From assembly GCA_964585485.1 (NCBI GenBank), contig CAZPDS010000005.1:1-64000 (forward strand): 64,000 nucleotides of DNA. The letters are read 5' to 3'. The number at the start of each line of letters is the position of its first letter. Within the stretch, counting starts at the first letter, position 1. Origin of the DNA: CALGYY01 sp964585485 (GTDB lineage Bacteria; Bacteroidota; Bacteroidia; Bacteroidales; CAIWKO01). Below are positions 16,137 to 25,322 of this stretch, piece by piece. The notes under the pieces were generated by a model. The model was given only the letters and a program-made list of their open reading frames with translations, was not told the DNA's origin and did no database searches. The position numbers were made by a program, and so were the translations under genes.

Positions 16137-18041
16137 ATGATGAAAAAATTCGTTTGGGTGCTAGTCCTCGGACTGCTTGCGCCGATGGCCTTTTCACAAA
16201 ACATCACCACAGAATATTACGATAACCAGAAGAAAAAAGGAGAAGGTCCGGAAGTCAACGGACAGAAAGAAGGGGCCTGGATATTTTGGCACCAGAACGG
16301 GAAGAAATGGGCAGAAGGCGCCTACAAAAGCGGGAAGCAGACAGGCCAATGGACCTACTGGTACATGAACGGCAACCTGTGGGAAGAGGTGAATTACGAC
16401 AACGGAAAAGACAACAAACTCTATCCCGACGGCAAAAAAGAATTGGAAGGTCAGCATGTGGACGGGAAGAAGGACGGCAAGTGGACCACCTGGTACGACA
16501 ACGGGCAGGTGAAGGAAGAGAGCCAATACGCCGCCGGACAGAAGGACGGGCTGTGGATCAATTACTATGACAATGGTCAAAAGCAGGCCGAGCGCACCTT
16601 TAGCAAAGACGTGCAGACCGGCACCTGGAAATTCTGGTATCCGGACGGGAAGGTGTGGAAAATCGTCAACATTGAAAATGGACCGGTCACGGTGTATGAT
16701 TCCCTGGGGGTAAAACAAACAGAGTGGTTTCTGAAGAACGGCAAGAAAGAAGGCAAATCCTCTGCCTGGTTCAGCAACGGCAAACTCAAGAGTGAAACCT
16801 TTTACGTAAATGACTTGCGCGAAGGGGTGCAAACCATCTGGCACGAAAACGGCCTGGTGATGATGAAAGGCAACTATACGCACGATGAAAAAACCGGCAT
16901 CTGGGAACAGTTTTACGAAAGCGGAAAAAAATGGAAGGTGCTGAATTATGCTAACGGTCTGAACACCGTTTGGGATGAAAACGGGCACAAGACGGAAGAA
17001 TGGACGGTGGTGAATGGCAAGCGTGAGGGCAAATACACCGCATGGTATCCGAACGCTCAGGTGAAAAGTGAAATGCTCTACCGCAACGATCTTAAGGAAG
17101 GACCCATCACCACCTGGTTCGAAAACGGGCAAAAAGAGTTTACGGGTGTTAACCTCCGCGATTCGCTCTACTGTTATGGTACCTGGTGGCGCGCAGACGG
17201 CAGCCTGGAAATGGAAGGCAATATCCGCGGAGATTTGCAGGACAGCACCTGGAAATTTTATCATGCCAACGGGAAAATGGGCAGTACAGGTCGTTTCATT
17301 AAAGGACTGCAGGAAGGCCTATGGATCTATTTCTACCCCAGTGGGGAAAAGCTGCGCGAATGCGAATACCACCTTGGTAAACGTAATGGCAAATGGGTGG
17401 TATACTATCCGTCGGGGAAAAAAGACCGCGAGGGATCTTTCCGGAATGACAAAGAGCACGGCAGTTGGGTGAGCTGGTACGAGAACGGTGAAACCCGCGA
17501 TCAGGGCGCGTTTGACGATAGTCAAATGATTGGATTATGGAGCGGATGGTTTGAAAACGGGCGCCCCAAATACGAAACCAACTACAGCAACGGCTTAAAA
17601 GAAGGGTCTTCGGTGCTTTACTGGGAAGGCAACGGAAAAAAACGGAGTGAAGGCACCTACAAGGCCGGGATGAAAAACGGGCTGTGGAACGAATGGCACG
17701 AAAACGGAAATCTGGCCGAAAGCGGAAAGTACATTGACGACAAAAAAGAAGGCAACTGGACCTTTCATGACCTTTATGGCAACAAGTACAAAGAGCAGGG
17801 CTTCCTGAAAGGAATACCCGAAGGCAAATGGGCTGAGTACCATACCGGCGGTCAGAAATCCGGCGAAGGCTATTACAAAGAATTCCGTAAAGAAGGCACC
17901 TGGCAATACTGGGATGCCAGCGGAAAACTCATTTACAAAGCCACCTTTAAAAACGGCGTCAAAGAATCGGAATGGAGCGCGAAGAATGAAAAAGTAAAAG
18001 GCGAAGAGCCAAAGGTGAAGGTGCTGGAAGGGTTTGAATAA
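16137..18041 (+). CDS. Secreted MORN/YwqK-type repeat protein
   Basis: 634 residues from the first ATG of a double start (MMKKFVWVLVLGLLAP), with a signal peptide ending at FSQ. The whole mature protein is about 25 tandem units of 22-24 residues of the type G-x-W-x-x-W-Y-x-N-G-x-x-K-x-E-x-x-Y (examples: GKWTTWYDNGQVKEESQY and GLWNEWHENGNLAESGKY). These match the MORN_2/YwqK repeat family, which forms an elongated beta-hairpin array. Databases often label such proteins as YwqK-family antitoxins, but no toxin is adjacent. Predicted secreted or periplasmic; function unknown. Starts upstream of 16137 run through repeat DNA and are rejected. Confidence 0.88.
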   Translation: MMKKFVWVLVLGLLAPMAFSQNITTEYYDNQKKKGEGPEVNGQKEGAWIFWHQNGKKWAEGAYKSGKQTGQWTYWYMNGNLWEEVNYDNGKDNKLYPDGKKELEGQHVDGKKDGKWTTWYDNGQVKEESQYAAGQKDGLWINYYDNGQKQAERTFSKDVQTGTWKFWYPDGKVWKIVNIENGPVTVYDSLGVKQTEWFLKNGKKEGKSSAWFSNGKLKSETFYVNDLREGVQTIWHENGLVMMKGNYTHDEKTGIWEQFYESGKKWKVLNYANGLNTVWDENGHKTEEWTVVNGKREGKYTAWYPNAQVKSEMLYRNDLKEGPITTWFENGQKEFTGVNLRDSLYCYGTWWRADGSLEMEGNIRGDLQDSTWKFYHANGKMGSTGRFIKGLQEGLWIYFYPSGEKLRECEYHLGKRNGKWVVYYPSGKKDREGSFRNDKEHGSWVSWYENGETRDQGAFDDSQMIGLWSGWFENGRPKYETNYSNGLKEGSSVLYWEGNGKKRSEGTYKAGMKNGLWNEWHENGNLAESGKYIDDKKEGNWTFHDLYGNKYKEQGFLKGIPEGKWAEYHTGGQKSGEGYYKEFRKEGTWQYWDASGKLIYKATFKNGVKESEWSAKNEKVKGEEPKVKVLEGFE

Positions 18042-18046
18042 TACAA

Positions 18047-18128
18047 GGAATAGGGAATAGGGAATAGGGGAAAATTGAAGAATGCTCGACAATGACTATC
18101 GACTATAGACTATAGACTATCGACTATA
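18047..18128. repeat. Heptanucleotide arrays AGGGAAT and GACTATC/GACTATA
   Basis: About 18049-18070 holds AGGGAAT-type units. 18094-18128 holds GACTATC, GACTATA, GACTATA, GACTATC, GACTATA in exact 7-bp phase. The array ends 8 bases before the tilS ATG, so it lies within the tilS leader or promoter. Confidence 0.85.
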
Positions 18129-18135
18129 GACTAAT

Positions 18136-19473
18136 ATGCTTAAGGCGTTCACATCATTTATTGCAACGGAAGGGCTGATAGCACCGGGGCAGAAGGTTCT
18201 GCTGGCGGTGAGCGGGGGTGCAGATTCCATGTGCATGGCCTCCTTGTTTCTGCAAGCCGGGATTTCGGTGGGTATCGCGCATTGTAATTTTGGATTACGA
18301 GGCGTGGAGAGCGATGGGGACGAATACTTTGTGCGCGAATGGGCCGCCCAGCACGAGGTCATATTTTACAGCCGCTATTTTAAAACCGACGAATACGCGC
18401 GGAACAACGGGCTCTCTATCCAGATGGCCGCGCGGGAACTGCGGTACAACTTCTTTGAAGAAATTCGAAGCCAGCACGGCTACGACCTTATCGCCACGGC
18501 CCACCACCTCGACGATGCGGTGGAGACCTTTTTCATCAACCTGATACGCGGCACCGGGATCAGCGGAATCCGCGGAATAAAGGCCAAATCAGCCAGGTTG
18601 ATCCGCCCCTTGCTGTTTACCACCCGATCACAAATTGAAGCCTTCCTTGCTGAAGAAGGTCTGAAATACCGCAACGATCAGTCGAACGAGAAGGACGACT
18701 ACCTTCGGAACCGACTACGTCATAAGGTGATTCCGGAGCTTCTCCACCTGGAACCGCACTTTGCACAGACCATGCGCGATAACTTCCGCCGCTTCAGCCA
18801 GGCGGAATCCCTGTACCGTCGTAAACTTCAGGAAATAAGCCGGCAAGTGGTTTCCGTACAGGGCGACCGCATCCAGCTGTCGAAAAAGGCGTTGATTCAC
18901 CTGGAAGATCCTTTGCTGTTTTTGTTCGAGTACCTCCGGGACTATGGCTTTAATGCAGAGACTTGTCGTGATGTGATAGCCGGCCTGCACGGTGAACCTG
19001 GACGTATCTTTCTATCGCCCACCCATCGCTTACTTTCAGACCGAACCTACCTGCTCCTGCAGGCCAGCACCCCGCTAACAATGGATACACAGTCCGAATA
19101 TCGCATTGGTGAAGAGGACCGGGTGTTTAACGGGCCGGTATCCCTGGATATTAAATGGACAACGATTGGCCCTGATTTTTCCCCGCCGGCGGATGCGCAC
19201 ATAGCCTGCCTGGATGCCGGCCGCCTGCAGTTTCCGCTGATCCTCCGGAAATGGCGCCGGGGTGATGTCTTTCATCCCCTGGGCGCACGGGGCGCAAAAA
19301 AACTGAGCGATTTTTTTACCGACCACAAGTTCTCCCGCTTCGATAAAGAGAACTGCTGGCTGCTCGTTTCGGGCGATAGCATCGTTTGGGTTTTAGGTCA
19401 CCGTATTGCCCATCCCGTAAGGATTACAAAGCAGAGCAACAGAGCTATACAACTTACATTAACAGGGCATTAA
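18136..19473 (+). CDS. tilS: tRNA(Ile)-lysidine synthetase
   Basis: 445 residues. Converts cytidine 34 of tRNA-Ile(CAT) to lysidine using ATP and lysine, so that the tRNA reads AUA. The N-terminal PP-loop ATPase carries SGGADS near residue 26. AHCNFGLRG and ATAHHLDDAVETFFINLIRGTG are family motifs. The C-terminal TilS domain has LRKWRRGDVFHPLGARG. The ATG directly follows a heptad repeat array. It is an essential gene in most bacteria. Confidence 0.95.
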   Translation: MLKAFTSFIATEGLIAPGQKVLLAVSGGADSMCMASLFLQAGISVGIAHCNFGLRGVESDGDEYFVREWAAQHEVIFYSRYFKTDEYARNNGLSIQMAARELRYNFFEEIRSQHGYDLIATAHHLDDAVETFFINLIRGTGISGIRGIKAKSARLIRPLLFTTRSQIEAFLAEEGLKYRNDQSNEKDDYLRNRLRHKVIPELLHLEPHFAQTMRDNFRRFSQAESLYRRKLQEISRQVVSVQGDRIQLSKKALIHLEDPLLFLFEYLRDYGFNAETCRDVIAGLHGEPGRIFLSPTHRLLSDRTYLLLQASTPLTMDTQSEYRIGEEDRVFNGPVSLDIKWTTIGPDFSPPADAHIACLDAGRLQFPLILRKWRRGDVFHPLGARGAKKLSDFFTDHKFSRFDKENCWLLVSGDSIVWVLGHRIAHPVRITKQSNRAIQLTLTGH

Positions 19474-19513
19474 CTCCGGCATATTCATGTCGATATATGT
19501 CGCTTCGTGTATA

Positions 19514-19541
19514 TTTGTGTTTTGATTTTTTCTTACCTTTG
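19514..19541 (+). promoter_or_regulatory. Complete Bacteroidota promoter for dsbD
   Basis: The -33 element TTTG (19514-19517) and -7 element TACCTTTG (19534-19541) are separated by 16 bases. The ATG of dsbD lies 22 bases downstream. This is the best-formed sigma-ABfr-type promoter I see in the window. Confidence 0.65.
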
Positions 19542-19562
19542 TAAATCTAAATACGTGCAATT

Positions 19563-21599
19563 ATGATATCCGGACGATTCTCTTCTGCAGGGCGGCTTTT
19601 TCTGCTCATCACGCTACTGGGTTTTTCCTTTTCCACACTGAAGGCTCAAAGCGATTTCAAACAACCGGTAAGCTGGACCTACAACGTTGTAGATGTAGGT
19701 AACGGTGAAGTTGATCTGGTCATGAATGCAAAAATTGACAAGGATTGGCACTTATATTCCCAGTTTATCAAGGAAGGCGGGCCCCTGCCGACCGAATTTA
19801 AATTCACGCCCAACCCCTCTTATCAATTGGTCGGTAAGACCAAGGAAAGCCCCAAGCCGCACGAAGAATACGAACCTGTTTTTGAGATGTCCATCAAGTC
19901 ATGGGCAAACAAGGCCACCTTTACCCAACGCATCAAGGTGTTGAGCGAAAAAGATTTTAAGGTGGAGGTCAAAGTATACTACATGACCTGCAACAACGGC
20001 AGTTGTGTTGCGCTCGACAATACGCTGAGCATCCCCGTGAAGGGCGTAAAGGGCGCCGTGGCTCTGGCACCGGCAAGCGATACCGTTGCGGCTCCGGCGG
20101 ATACAGCCGCCGTGAAAGCAACAACGGCCGACACCAATGCGTCGGGTCTGCCGATTGATACGGCCTTCAATTCGTCCTTCCTGAGCGGATCCGATGTGGT
20201 TGGCGGGATTGAGGGCATGTCGCTCTGGTGGATTTTTATCATGGGCTTTTTGGGTGGTCTGATCGCCTTGGTTACGCCCTGCGTTTGGCCGATGATTCCG
20301 CTTACGGTAAGTTTCTTCCTGAAACGCAGCGACGACAAGAAAAAGGGAAAACGCGACGCCATCACCTACGGTTTTGCCATCATCATTATTTACGTATTGC
20401 TGGGCCTCGGTGTAACCTTGATCTTCGGTGCCGACGCGCTGAATGCGCTGTCCACCAATCCTTGGTTTAATGTCTTTTTCTTCCTGCTGCTGGCCGTGTT
20501 TGCTGCTTCGTTTTTTGGCGCCTTTGAACTGCAATTGCCGACGAAATGGGTAAATGCGATGGACGCCCGGGCGGAGAAAACCGGCGGATTGCTCAGCATC
20601 TTCTTTATGGCCTTCACCCTGGTGCTGGTATCGTTCTCCTGTACCGGCCCCATCATCGGAACCCTGCTTGTAGAAGCCGTTTCCGAAGGCACGTTGGCGC
20701 CGCTAATCGGCATGCTGGGCTTCTCTATCGCGCTGGCCATTCCGTTTACGGTCTTTGCTATTTTCCCCTCCTGGTTATCGAACATGCCGAAATCCGGCGG
20801 CTGGCTCAACAGCGTGAAGGTGGTATTGGGTTTCCTTGAACTCGCCTTTGCCCTGAAGTTCTTATCTGTTGCCGATTTGGCCAGCCACTGGGGCATTCTC
20901 CCACGGGAGACCTTCCTGACCTTGTGGATTATGATTTTTGCCCTTCTTGGCTTCTATCTGCTGGGTAAAATTAAGTTACCCCACGACAGCAATATGCCGC
21001 ATGTTGGCGTCGGCCGACTTTTCCTGGCCATGATTTCGCTGTCGTTTGCCCTGTACATGGTTCCGGGCTTGTGGGGGGCTCCCCTGCGCGCCATCAGCGC
21101 CTTCTCGCCGCCCATCACGACCCAGGATTTCAACCTCAGCAAAAACGAAATTCACGCCCCTTATGATGATTTTGACATTGCGGCTGAATACGCCCGCAAA
21201 TCCGGGAAACCGATCATGGTCGACTTCACCGGCTGGGGCTGTGTAAACTGCCGGAAAATGGAAGTGGCCGTATGGACCGATCCTTCCGTCAATAAAATGT
21301 TGAAAGAGGACTACGTGCTGGTTTCGCTTTATGTTGACGACAAGAAAGAACTCCCGAAGAACCAGCAATTCACTACGACCTTCGCGGGCCAGGAAAAACT
21401 GATTACCACCGTGGGTGGCAAATGGAGCGATTTTCAGGCACGGTATTTCAAGAACAACTCTCAACCCTACTACGTTCTGCTTGATCATGAGGGCCGGCTA
21501 TTACAGAAGCCACGGGCCTACGATGAAGATATCGAAGCCTACAAGAAATGGTTGCGCGACGGACTGGACGAGTTTGCGAAAAGAACGAATGAGGAGTAG
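19563..21599 (+). CDS. dsbD: DsbD-like thiol:disulfide interchange protein
   Basis: 678 residues. The signal peptide ends at LKAQ. The periplasmic N-terminal domain (residues 27-165) contains CNNGSCV. A Ser/Ala/Thr linker and about eight transmembrane helices follow, including the conserved TPCVWPMIPLTVSFF and the SCTGPIIGTLL half-motif, each with its redox Cys. The C-terminal thioredoxin domain carries WGCVNC near residue 559. It passes electrons from cytosolic thioredoxin across the inner membrane to periplasmic partners, plausibly the TlpA proteins at 28.5 and 41.8 kb (inference). Confidence 0.9.
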   Translation: MISGRFSSAGRLFLLITLLGFSFSTLKAQSDFKQPVSWTYNVVDVGNGEVDLVMNAKIDKDWHLYSQFIKEGGPLPTEFKFTPNPSYQLVGKTKESPKPHEEYEPVFEMSIKSWANKATFTQRIKVLSEKDFKVEVKVYYMTCNNGSCVALDNTLSIPVKGVKGAVALAPASDTVAAPADTAAVKATTADTNASGLPIDTAFNSSFLSGSDVVGGIEGMSLWWIFIMGFLGGLIALVTPCVWPMIPLTVSFFLKRSDDKKKGKRDAITYGFAIIIIYVLLGLGVTLIFGADALNALSTNPWFNVFFFLLLAVFAASFFGAFELQLPTKWVNAMDARAEKTGGLLSIFFMAFTLVLVSFSCTGPIIGTLLVEAVSEGTLAPLIGMLGFSIALAIPFTVFAIFPSWLSNMPKSGGWLNSVKVVLGFLELAFALKFLSVADLASHWGILPRETFLTLWIMIFALLGFYLLGKIKLPHDSNMPHVGVGRLFLAMISLSFALYMVPGLWGAPLRAISAFSPPITTQDFNLSKNEIHAPYDDFDIAAEYARKSGKPIMVDFTGWGCVNCRKMEVAVWTDPSVNKMLKEDYVLVSLYVDDKKELPKNQQFTTTFAGQEKLITTVGGKWSDFQARYFKNNSQPYYVLLDHEGRLLQKPRAYDEDIEAYKKWLRDGLDEFAKRTNEE

Positions 21600-21652
21600 T
21601 CGATAGTCAATAGTCGATAGTCGACAGTCGATAGTCAATGGTCAATAGTCGA
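21597..21652. repeat. TAGTCGA heptanucleotide array starting in the dsbD stop codon
   Basis: Eight consecutive 7-mers: TAGTCGA, TAGTCAA, TAGTCGA, TAGTCGA, CAGTCGA, TAGTCAA, TGGTCAA, TAGTCGA. The first unit includes the TAG stop codon of dsbD. Confidence 0.88.
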
Positions 21653-21676
21653 AGGGTATATACTAAAAGCATTACG

Positions 21677-22804
21677 ATGAAAGCAAAACGCTCAGTGATT
21701 GTTACGATGATAATGTGCTTCACGATGTTCGCGCAAGCGCAATGGGTCAACAAAACCATGACTTTCGGTGGTCTGAACCGATCCTACCGGATTTATGTAT
21801 CGCCCTCTTATGATCCGGCCTCCCCGGCTTCAGTGGTCATGACCCTGCACGGGTTGGGCGACAACATGACGAATTTCAGTACGCTGGGCTTTCAGTACAT
21901 TGCCGACACCGCCAACATCATCGTGCTGGTACCGCAGGCGGTTACGGATCCCTACGCGGGGACGGCCTGGAATTCGGGGGCCGGAATGTCCGGTTATTAC
22001 CCGAACACATCCGTTAACGACATCGGTTTTCTGAACGCTTTAGTAGATACGACTGTGGCACATTACTCGGTAGATCCGCAGCAGATCTACCTCTGTGGTT
22101 TTTCGATGGGCGGCTTCATGACGCAGCGCATGGCCCTGCAATCGAACGGAAAATTCGCCGCTTTTGCCTCAATGTCGGGTACGGTAGGCTCCGCCATTAC
22201 CACCTTTGCCCCGAACCGCACACTGCCCATTGCCCATTTTCACGGCACGGCCGATGGAACCGTTCCGTACACCGGGAATCAATTCGGGATGGATGTTCCC
22301 GTCATGATCAACAACTGGATCACCAGCAATGGTTGTGGCAGCGATCCGGACACCACGCATTTTCCAGACCTGGTACCGGGCGACTCGGTGACGGTGGACC
22401 TCTACACCTACACGGGCTCCGTTCCCGAGGCCGAAGTCCGTTTATATGTGCTGAACGGATTTGATCACAACGTTCTATACCAGCCCGTGAACGATATTAC
22501 CGAAATCATGGAGATCTGGCTGTTTTTCCGATCGCATCGCTGGCTGTATGCCGACATCCCGGAGGTTGCTTCCAGCCGCCCTTCGCTGCATTTCTTCCCG
22601 AATCCCGCACAGGATTTCATTACACTCAGCGCCGCTGAACCCGGGTTTGTCAGCCTTTACAACTGGACCGGGCAAAAGGTACGGGCAACAAGTATGCAGG
22701 GATCGACCGATCTGATCGACCTGCGGGGGCTGGCCGCCGGACTTTATATCCTGGAGTGGCGTAGTTCCGACAAGACGGTACGCGAGCCGCTGGTGGTGCA
22801 CTAG
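21677..22804 (+). CDS. Secreted PHB-depolymerase-like / LpqC-type esterase with T9SS tail
   Basis: 375 residues from MKAKRSVIVTMIM; the earlier ATG lies in repeat DNA. An alpha/beta hydrolase fold has oxyanion segment VVMTLHGLGDNM, nucleophile elbow GFSMGG and a C-terminal His in GFDHNVLY. This is the arrangement of the poly(3-hydroxybutyrate) depolymerase/feruloyl esterase (LpqC) group. A type A T9SS sorting domain ends the protein (HFFPNPAQDFITLS, GLYILEW). Predicted to be secreted; substrate unknown. Probably cotranscribed with dsbD across the heptad array. Confidence 0.85.
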   Translation: MKAKRSVIVTMIMCFTMFAQAQWVNKTMTFGGLNRSYRIYVSPSYDPASPASVVMTLHGLGDNMTNFSTLGFQYIADTANIIVLVPQAVTDPYAGTAWNSGAGMSGYYPNTSVNDIGFLNALVDTTVAHYSVDPQQIYLCGFSMGGFMTQRMALQSNGKFAAFASMSGTVGSAITTFAPNRTLPIAHFHGTADGTVPYTGNQFGMDVPVMINNWITSNGCGSDPDTTHFPDLVPGDSVTVDLYTYTGSVPEAEVRLYVLNGFDHNVLYQPVNDITEIMEIWLFFRSHRWLYADIPEVASSRPSLHFFPNPAQDFITLSAAEPGFVSLYNWTGQKVRATSMQGSTDLIDLRGLAAGLYILEWRSSDKTVREPLVVH

Positions 22805-22813
22805 TGAAGCCGC

Positions 22814-24469
22814 TTAGCGAAGCAGTGTGAGCGTTCCGTGATAGGATTTTTCGTCGCTGCGGGTAAGAATATAGAAATAGGTTCCCACCGCGAGCTTCCC
22901 GCCATCCCAGTCGTTCTGATAGTCGGCACTTTCATAAACTTTGCGGCCCCAGCGGTCGAAAATCTGCAACAAGCTATTAGGATACTGTTCGAGGTTTTCG
23001 ATAAGCAGGAGATCGTTACTGCCATCGCCGTTGGGTGTGATAATATTCGGCACCTCCAGCTCACAAAGAATAACGACCGTAATGTTCTGTCCCACCGTTT
23101 TGGTGCCGCAGGAGTCGGTTACTTCAATGGTGTAGGTAGTAAGCAGTTCGGGCGCCACGGTAACGGAAGTGGAGGTTTGTCCGCCCGGCGACCAGAGGTA
23201 GTAAAAGGGGCCGTAGCCACCGGTAGTATTGCATGAAATGGTGGCGGTTTCCCCGATCTGACTGCAGATGGTGGTATCACCGGCCGTTGTCACCACCAAA
23301 GGTTCGACATTTACAATGTAAATTTTTGCTTTGATCGTATCTTCGGTACATGACTGCACCTGGGGAATGCCCAGGGTAATGCTTTCCAGGCTTTCGCCGA
23401 TGCCGTCCTGAATAGGATTAATCGAAAGAATGACGGTATCTTCACCGGCGGGGAAAATGATGAAGTTCTGAATGGGCCCATTGGAAGCCACATCCACATA
23501 GTCAATGCCGTTGGTAGCCGTGCCGCCGATCAGCAATTGAATAGTATCCGCATTCGCAATATTGGAATGACGGGTAAAAAGAAAATCTCCGTTTCCGCAC
23601 CCTTCCACCATCAGGGAGTCACTGGTACTTCCGAAGCTTTGGATGGACACGGCACTGTTTGAGCTAAACGAATTGGCCATAAGGAACACGCCGGAATCGT
23701 AAATACCATCGCCGGCATCGCAGATGGCCATTTTGATATGGTATTCGGTGCAGGGCGTTACCAGGCTCCAGGCCGTAAACACGGTGGTAAATCCATCATA
23801 CACGATAGTACCCCCATTAATACCTTCGTTATCAATATAAAACTGAGGATAAGAGCCGCCGTTAATATTATCGATACTGACCGGTGAATTCGTGCCCGGG
23901 ATCAGGGCCAGGTTCTTATTGTTGAAGTTGCCGCCGGCAGGATTGGCGCCGCTGATGAAAAAGCCAAAGACGTCGTTTACGGATGAATTCACGAACTCTG
24001 GGTATTCTTCCGAAGCGAAAACATAGCTAAAGCGCATGGTGTCAGAAGTTGGAACAAAATCAAATTCAAGGATAGCCGCATCTTCAACCTGATCGGCTGT
24101 GAGGGTCTGCAAATCCGCATCACCGCCGGAGGTATTATCGGTGCTGGCAAAATCCGTCACCGGAGCACCAATGGCGGGCGTACCATTGACCAGCCCCGAC
24201 GATAAGATGATGCCGGAGGTCAGCCCCAGGTTGGTAGGGGTTGCGCCCGTACTGAAGGCCCCAATGGCGCCCGCTTCACCGCTATATTGAATATTACTCA
24301 CCGTGATCCCCGGTCCCAGCAAAATATTTTGAACCAGATCCTGGACGGTGAGACTGCTATTAACGACCAATTGGGCCTGAAGGGAGGAAAGAACGGCAAA
24401 AAAAAGAAAAACCGCCACGGTCATTTTCAATAAAAAGGAACGAAAAGGGAGCATCATTATAGTAGACAT
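22814..24469 (-). CDS. Choice-of-anchor L-type secreted protein with type B T9SS (CHU_C) domain
   Basis: 551 residues. The signal peptide ends at SLQAQ. Residues 35-275 match the choice-of-anchor L domain (LGLTSGIILSSG, LEFDFVPTSDTMRFSYVFASEEYPEFVN, NDVFGFFISG). A Calx-beta-like segment and a PKD-like segment follow (SCNTTGGYGPFYYLWSPGG). The last 85 residues are a gliding-motility-associated C-terminal domain (ITPNGDGSNDLLLIENL, FDRWGRKVYES), the type B T9SS signal. Likely surface adhesin or secreted structural protein. Monocistronic and convergent with the esterase. Confidence 0.88.
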   Translation of the reverse strand: MSTIMMLPFRSFLLKMTVAVFLFFAVLSSLQAQLVVNSSLTVQDLVQNILLGPGITVSNIQYSGEAGAIGAFSTGATPTNLGLTSGIILSSGLVNGTPAIGAPVTDFASTDNTSGGDADLQTLTADQVEDAAILEFDFVPTSDTMRFSYVFASEEYPEFVNSSVNDVFGFFISGANPAGGNFNNKNLALIPGTNSPVSIDNINGGSYPQFYIDNEGINGGTIVYDGFTTVFTAWSLVTPCTEYHIKMAICDAGDGIYDSGVFLMANSFSSNSAVSIQSFGSTSDSLMVEGCGNGDFLFTRHSNIANADTIQLLIGGTATNGIDYVDVASNGPIQNFIIFPAGEDTVILSINPIQDGIGESLESITLGIPQVQSCTEDTIKAKIYIVNVEPLVVTTAGDTTICSQIGETATISCNTTGGYGPFYYLWSPGGQTSTSVTVAPELLTTYTIEVTDSCGTKTVGQNITVVILCELEVPNIITPNGDGSNDLLLIENLEQYPNSLLQIFDRWGRKVYESADYQNDWDGGKLAVGTYFYILTRSDEKSYHGTLTLLR

Positions 24470-24729
24470 TAAAATTCACATAATACGATCTAAAAACTAT
24501 ATTACATCTAAATATCAATTCCAAGATCAAGAAGGACAACACAATTGAACTACACACACATTTAGATACAAAATAAGTTTACTTAAGAAATTGTTAAAAA
24601 AACAAACAAAATCCGTATCTGATGCGGTAAAGATAAAAAAAAACGTGTATGAAAAAAAGAAAAGGCTGAAACTCTTGATCGCGAAGTTGCTTTATTTTTC
24701 CGATACGAATTCCATCGAGCGTTGTGTGA

Positions 24730-25182
24730 CTACTCTTTGCGTTTCGTGTCGAGGAGGAGCGTAACGGGGCCGTCGTTAAGCAGGCTCACCTCCATATGGG
24801 CTCCAAACTCGCCGTGGACAATCGGCTTTGGGGAGCTCAGGGCTAGGGTTTGCAAGAATTGTTCATACAGGGGTTGAGCGGTTTCGGGACGTGCGGCCCG
24901 CAGGTAGGCCGGGCGATTGCCCTTTTTTGTAGAAGCATGCAGGGTGAACTGGCTGATGACCATAAACTCACCGCCGGTTTCCCGGATAGAGAGGTTCATT
25001 ACCCCCCCGGCATCATTAAATATCCGAAGGTTCGTAAGCTTTCCGCACAGCCAGTTGATGTCGTCGATGTCATCCGCCTCTTCAATCCCCAGCAAAATCA
25101 ACATACCCGCTCCAATGGATCGACTCTCGCCGTCCTTAATGCGGACCTCCGCCTTTTTTACCCGTTGAACAACAACTCTCAT
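24730..25182 (-). CDS. dtd: D-aminoacyl-tRNA deacylase
   Basis: 150 residues, full length. Removes D-amino acids mischarged on tRNA. The two active-site motifs are present: SQFTLHASTKKGNRP and the C-terminal GEFGAHMEVSLLNDGPVTL. The start MRVVVQRVKKAEV is the conserved N-terminus. Cytosolic. The upstream DNA is heptad-repeat sequence and the promoter is not visible. Confidence 0.95.
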   Translation of the reverse strand: MRVVVQRVKKAEVRIKDGESRSIGAGMLILLGIEEADDIDDINWLCGKLTNLRIFNDAGGVMNLSIRETGGEFMVISQFTLHASTKKGNRPAYLRAARPETAQPLYEQFLQTLALSSPKPIVHGEFGAHMEVSLLNDGPVTLLLDTKRKE

Positions 25183-25184
25183 AA

Positions 25185-25321
25185 GTCGATAGTCGATAGT
25201 CGATAGTCGTCAGTCAGTCTTTAGTCTTTAGTCATTAGTCGTGCTACTTTTCACGCTTCAACCTTCACGCTTCATGCTTCACTCTTCACTCTTCACTCCT
25301 TGCGCTGAGCTTGTCGAAGCG
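25185..25321. repeat. Composite intergenic repeat: GTCGATA, TTTAGTC and TTCACTC heptads plus a REP element
   Basis: 25185-25208 holds GTCGATA units. 25212-25240 holds TTTAGTC-like units. 25250-25298 is seven perfect-phase 7-mers (TTCACGC, TTCAACC, TTCACGC, TTCATGC, TTCACTC three times). 25299-25321 is a 23-bp element beginning CTTGCGCTGAGCTTG, whose exact reverse complement is at 62265-62287. Confidence 0.88.
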
Positions 25322-25322
25322 T

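Noticed and set aside
16194..17264. Minus-strand open frame of 356 codons opposite the MORN-repeat gene
   Set aside because: It repeats with the same period as the sense gene, so it is a by-product of the repeats.
15653..25298. Possible CRISPR arrays at the short repeat clusters
   Set aside because: Units are only 7 bp with no spacers and no cas genes; they are simple tandem repeats.
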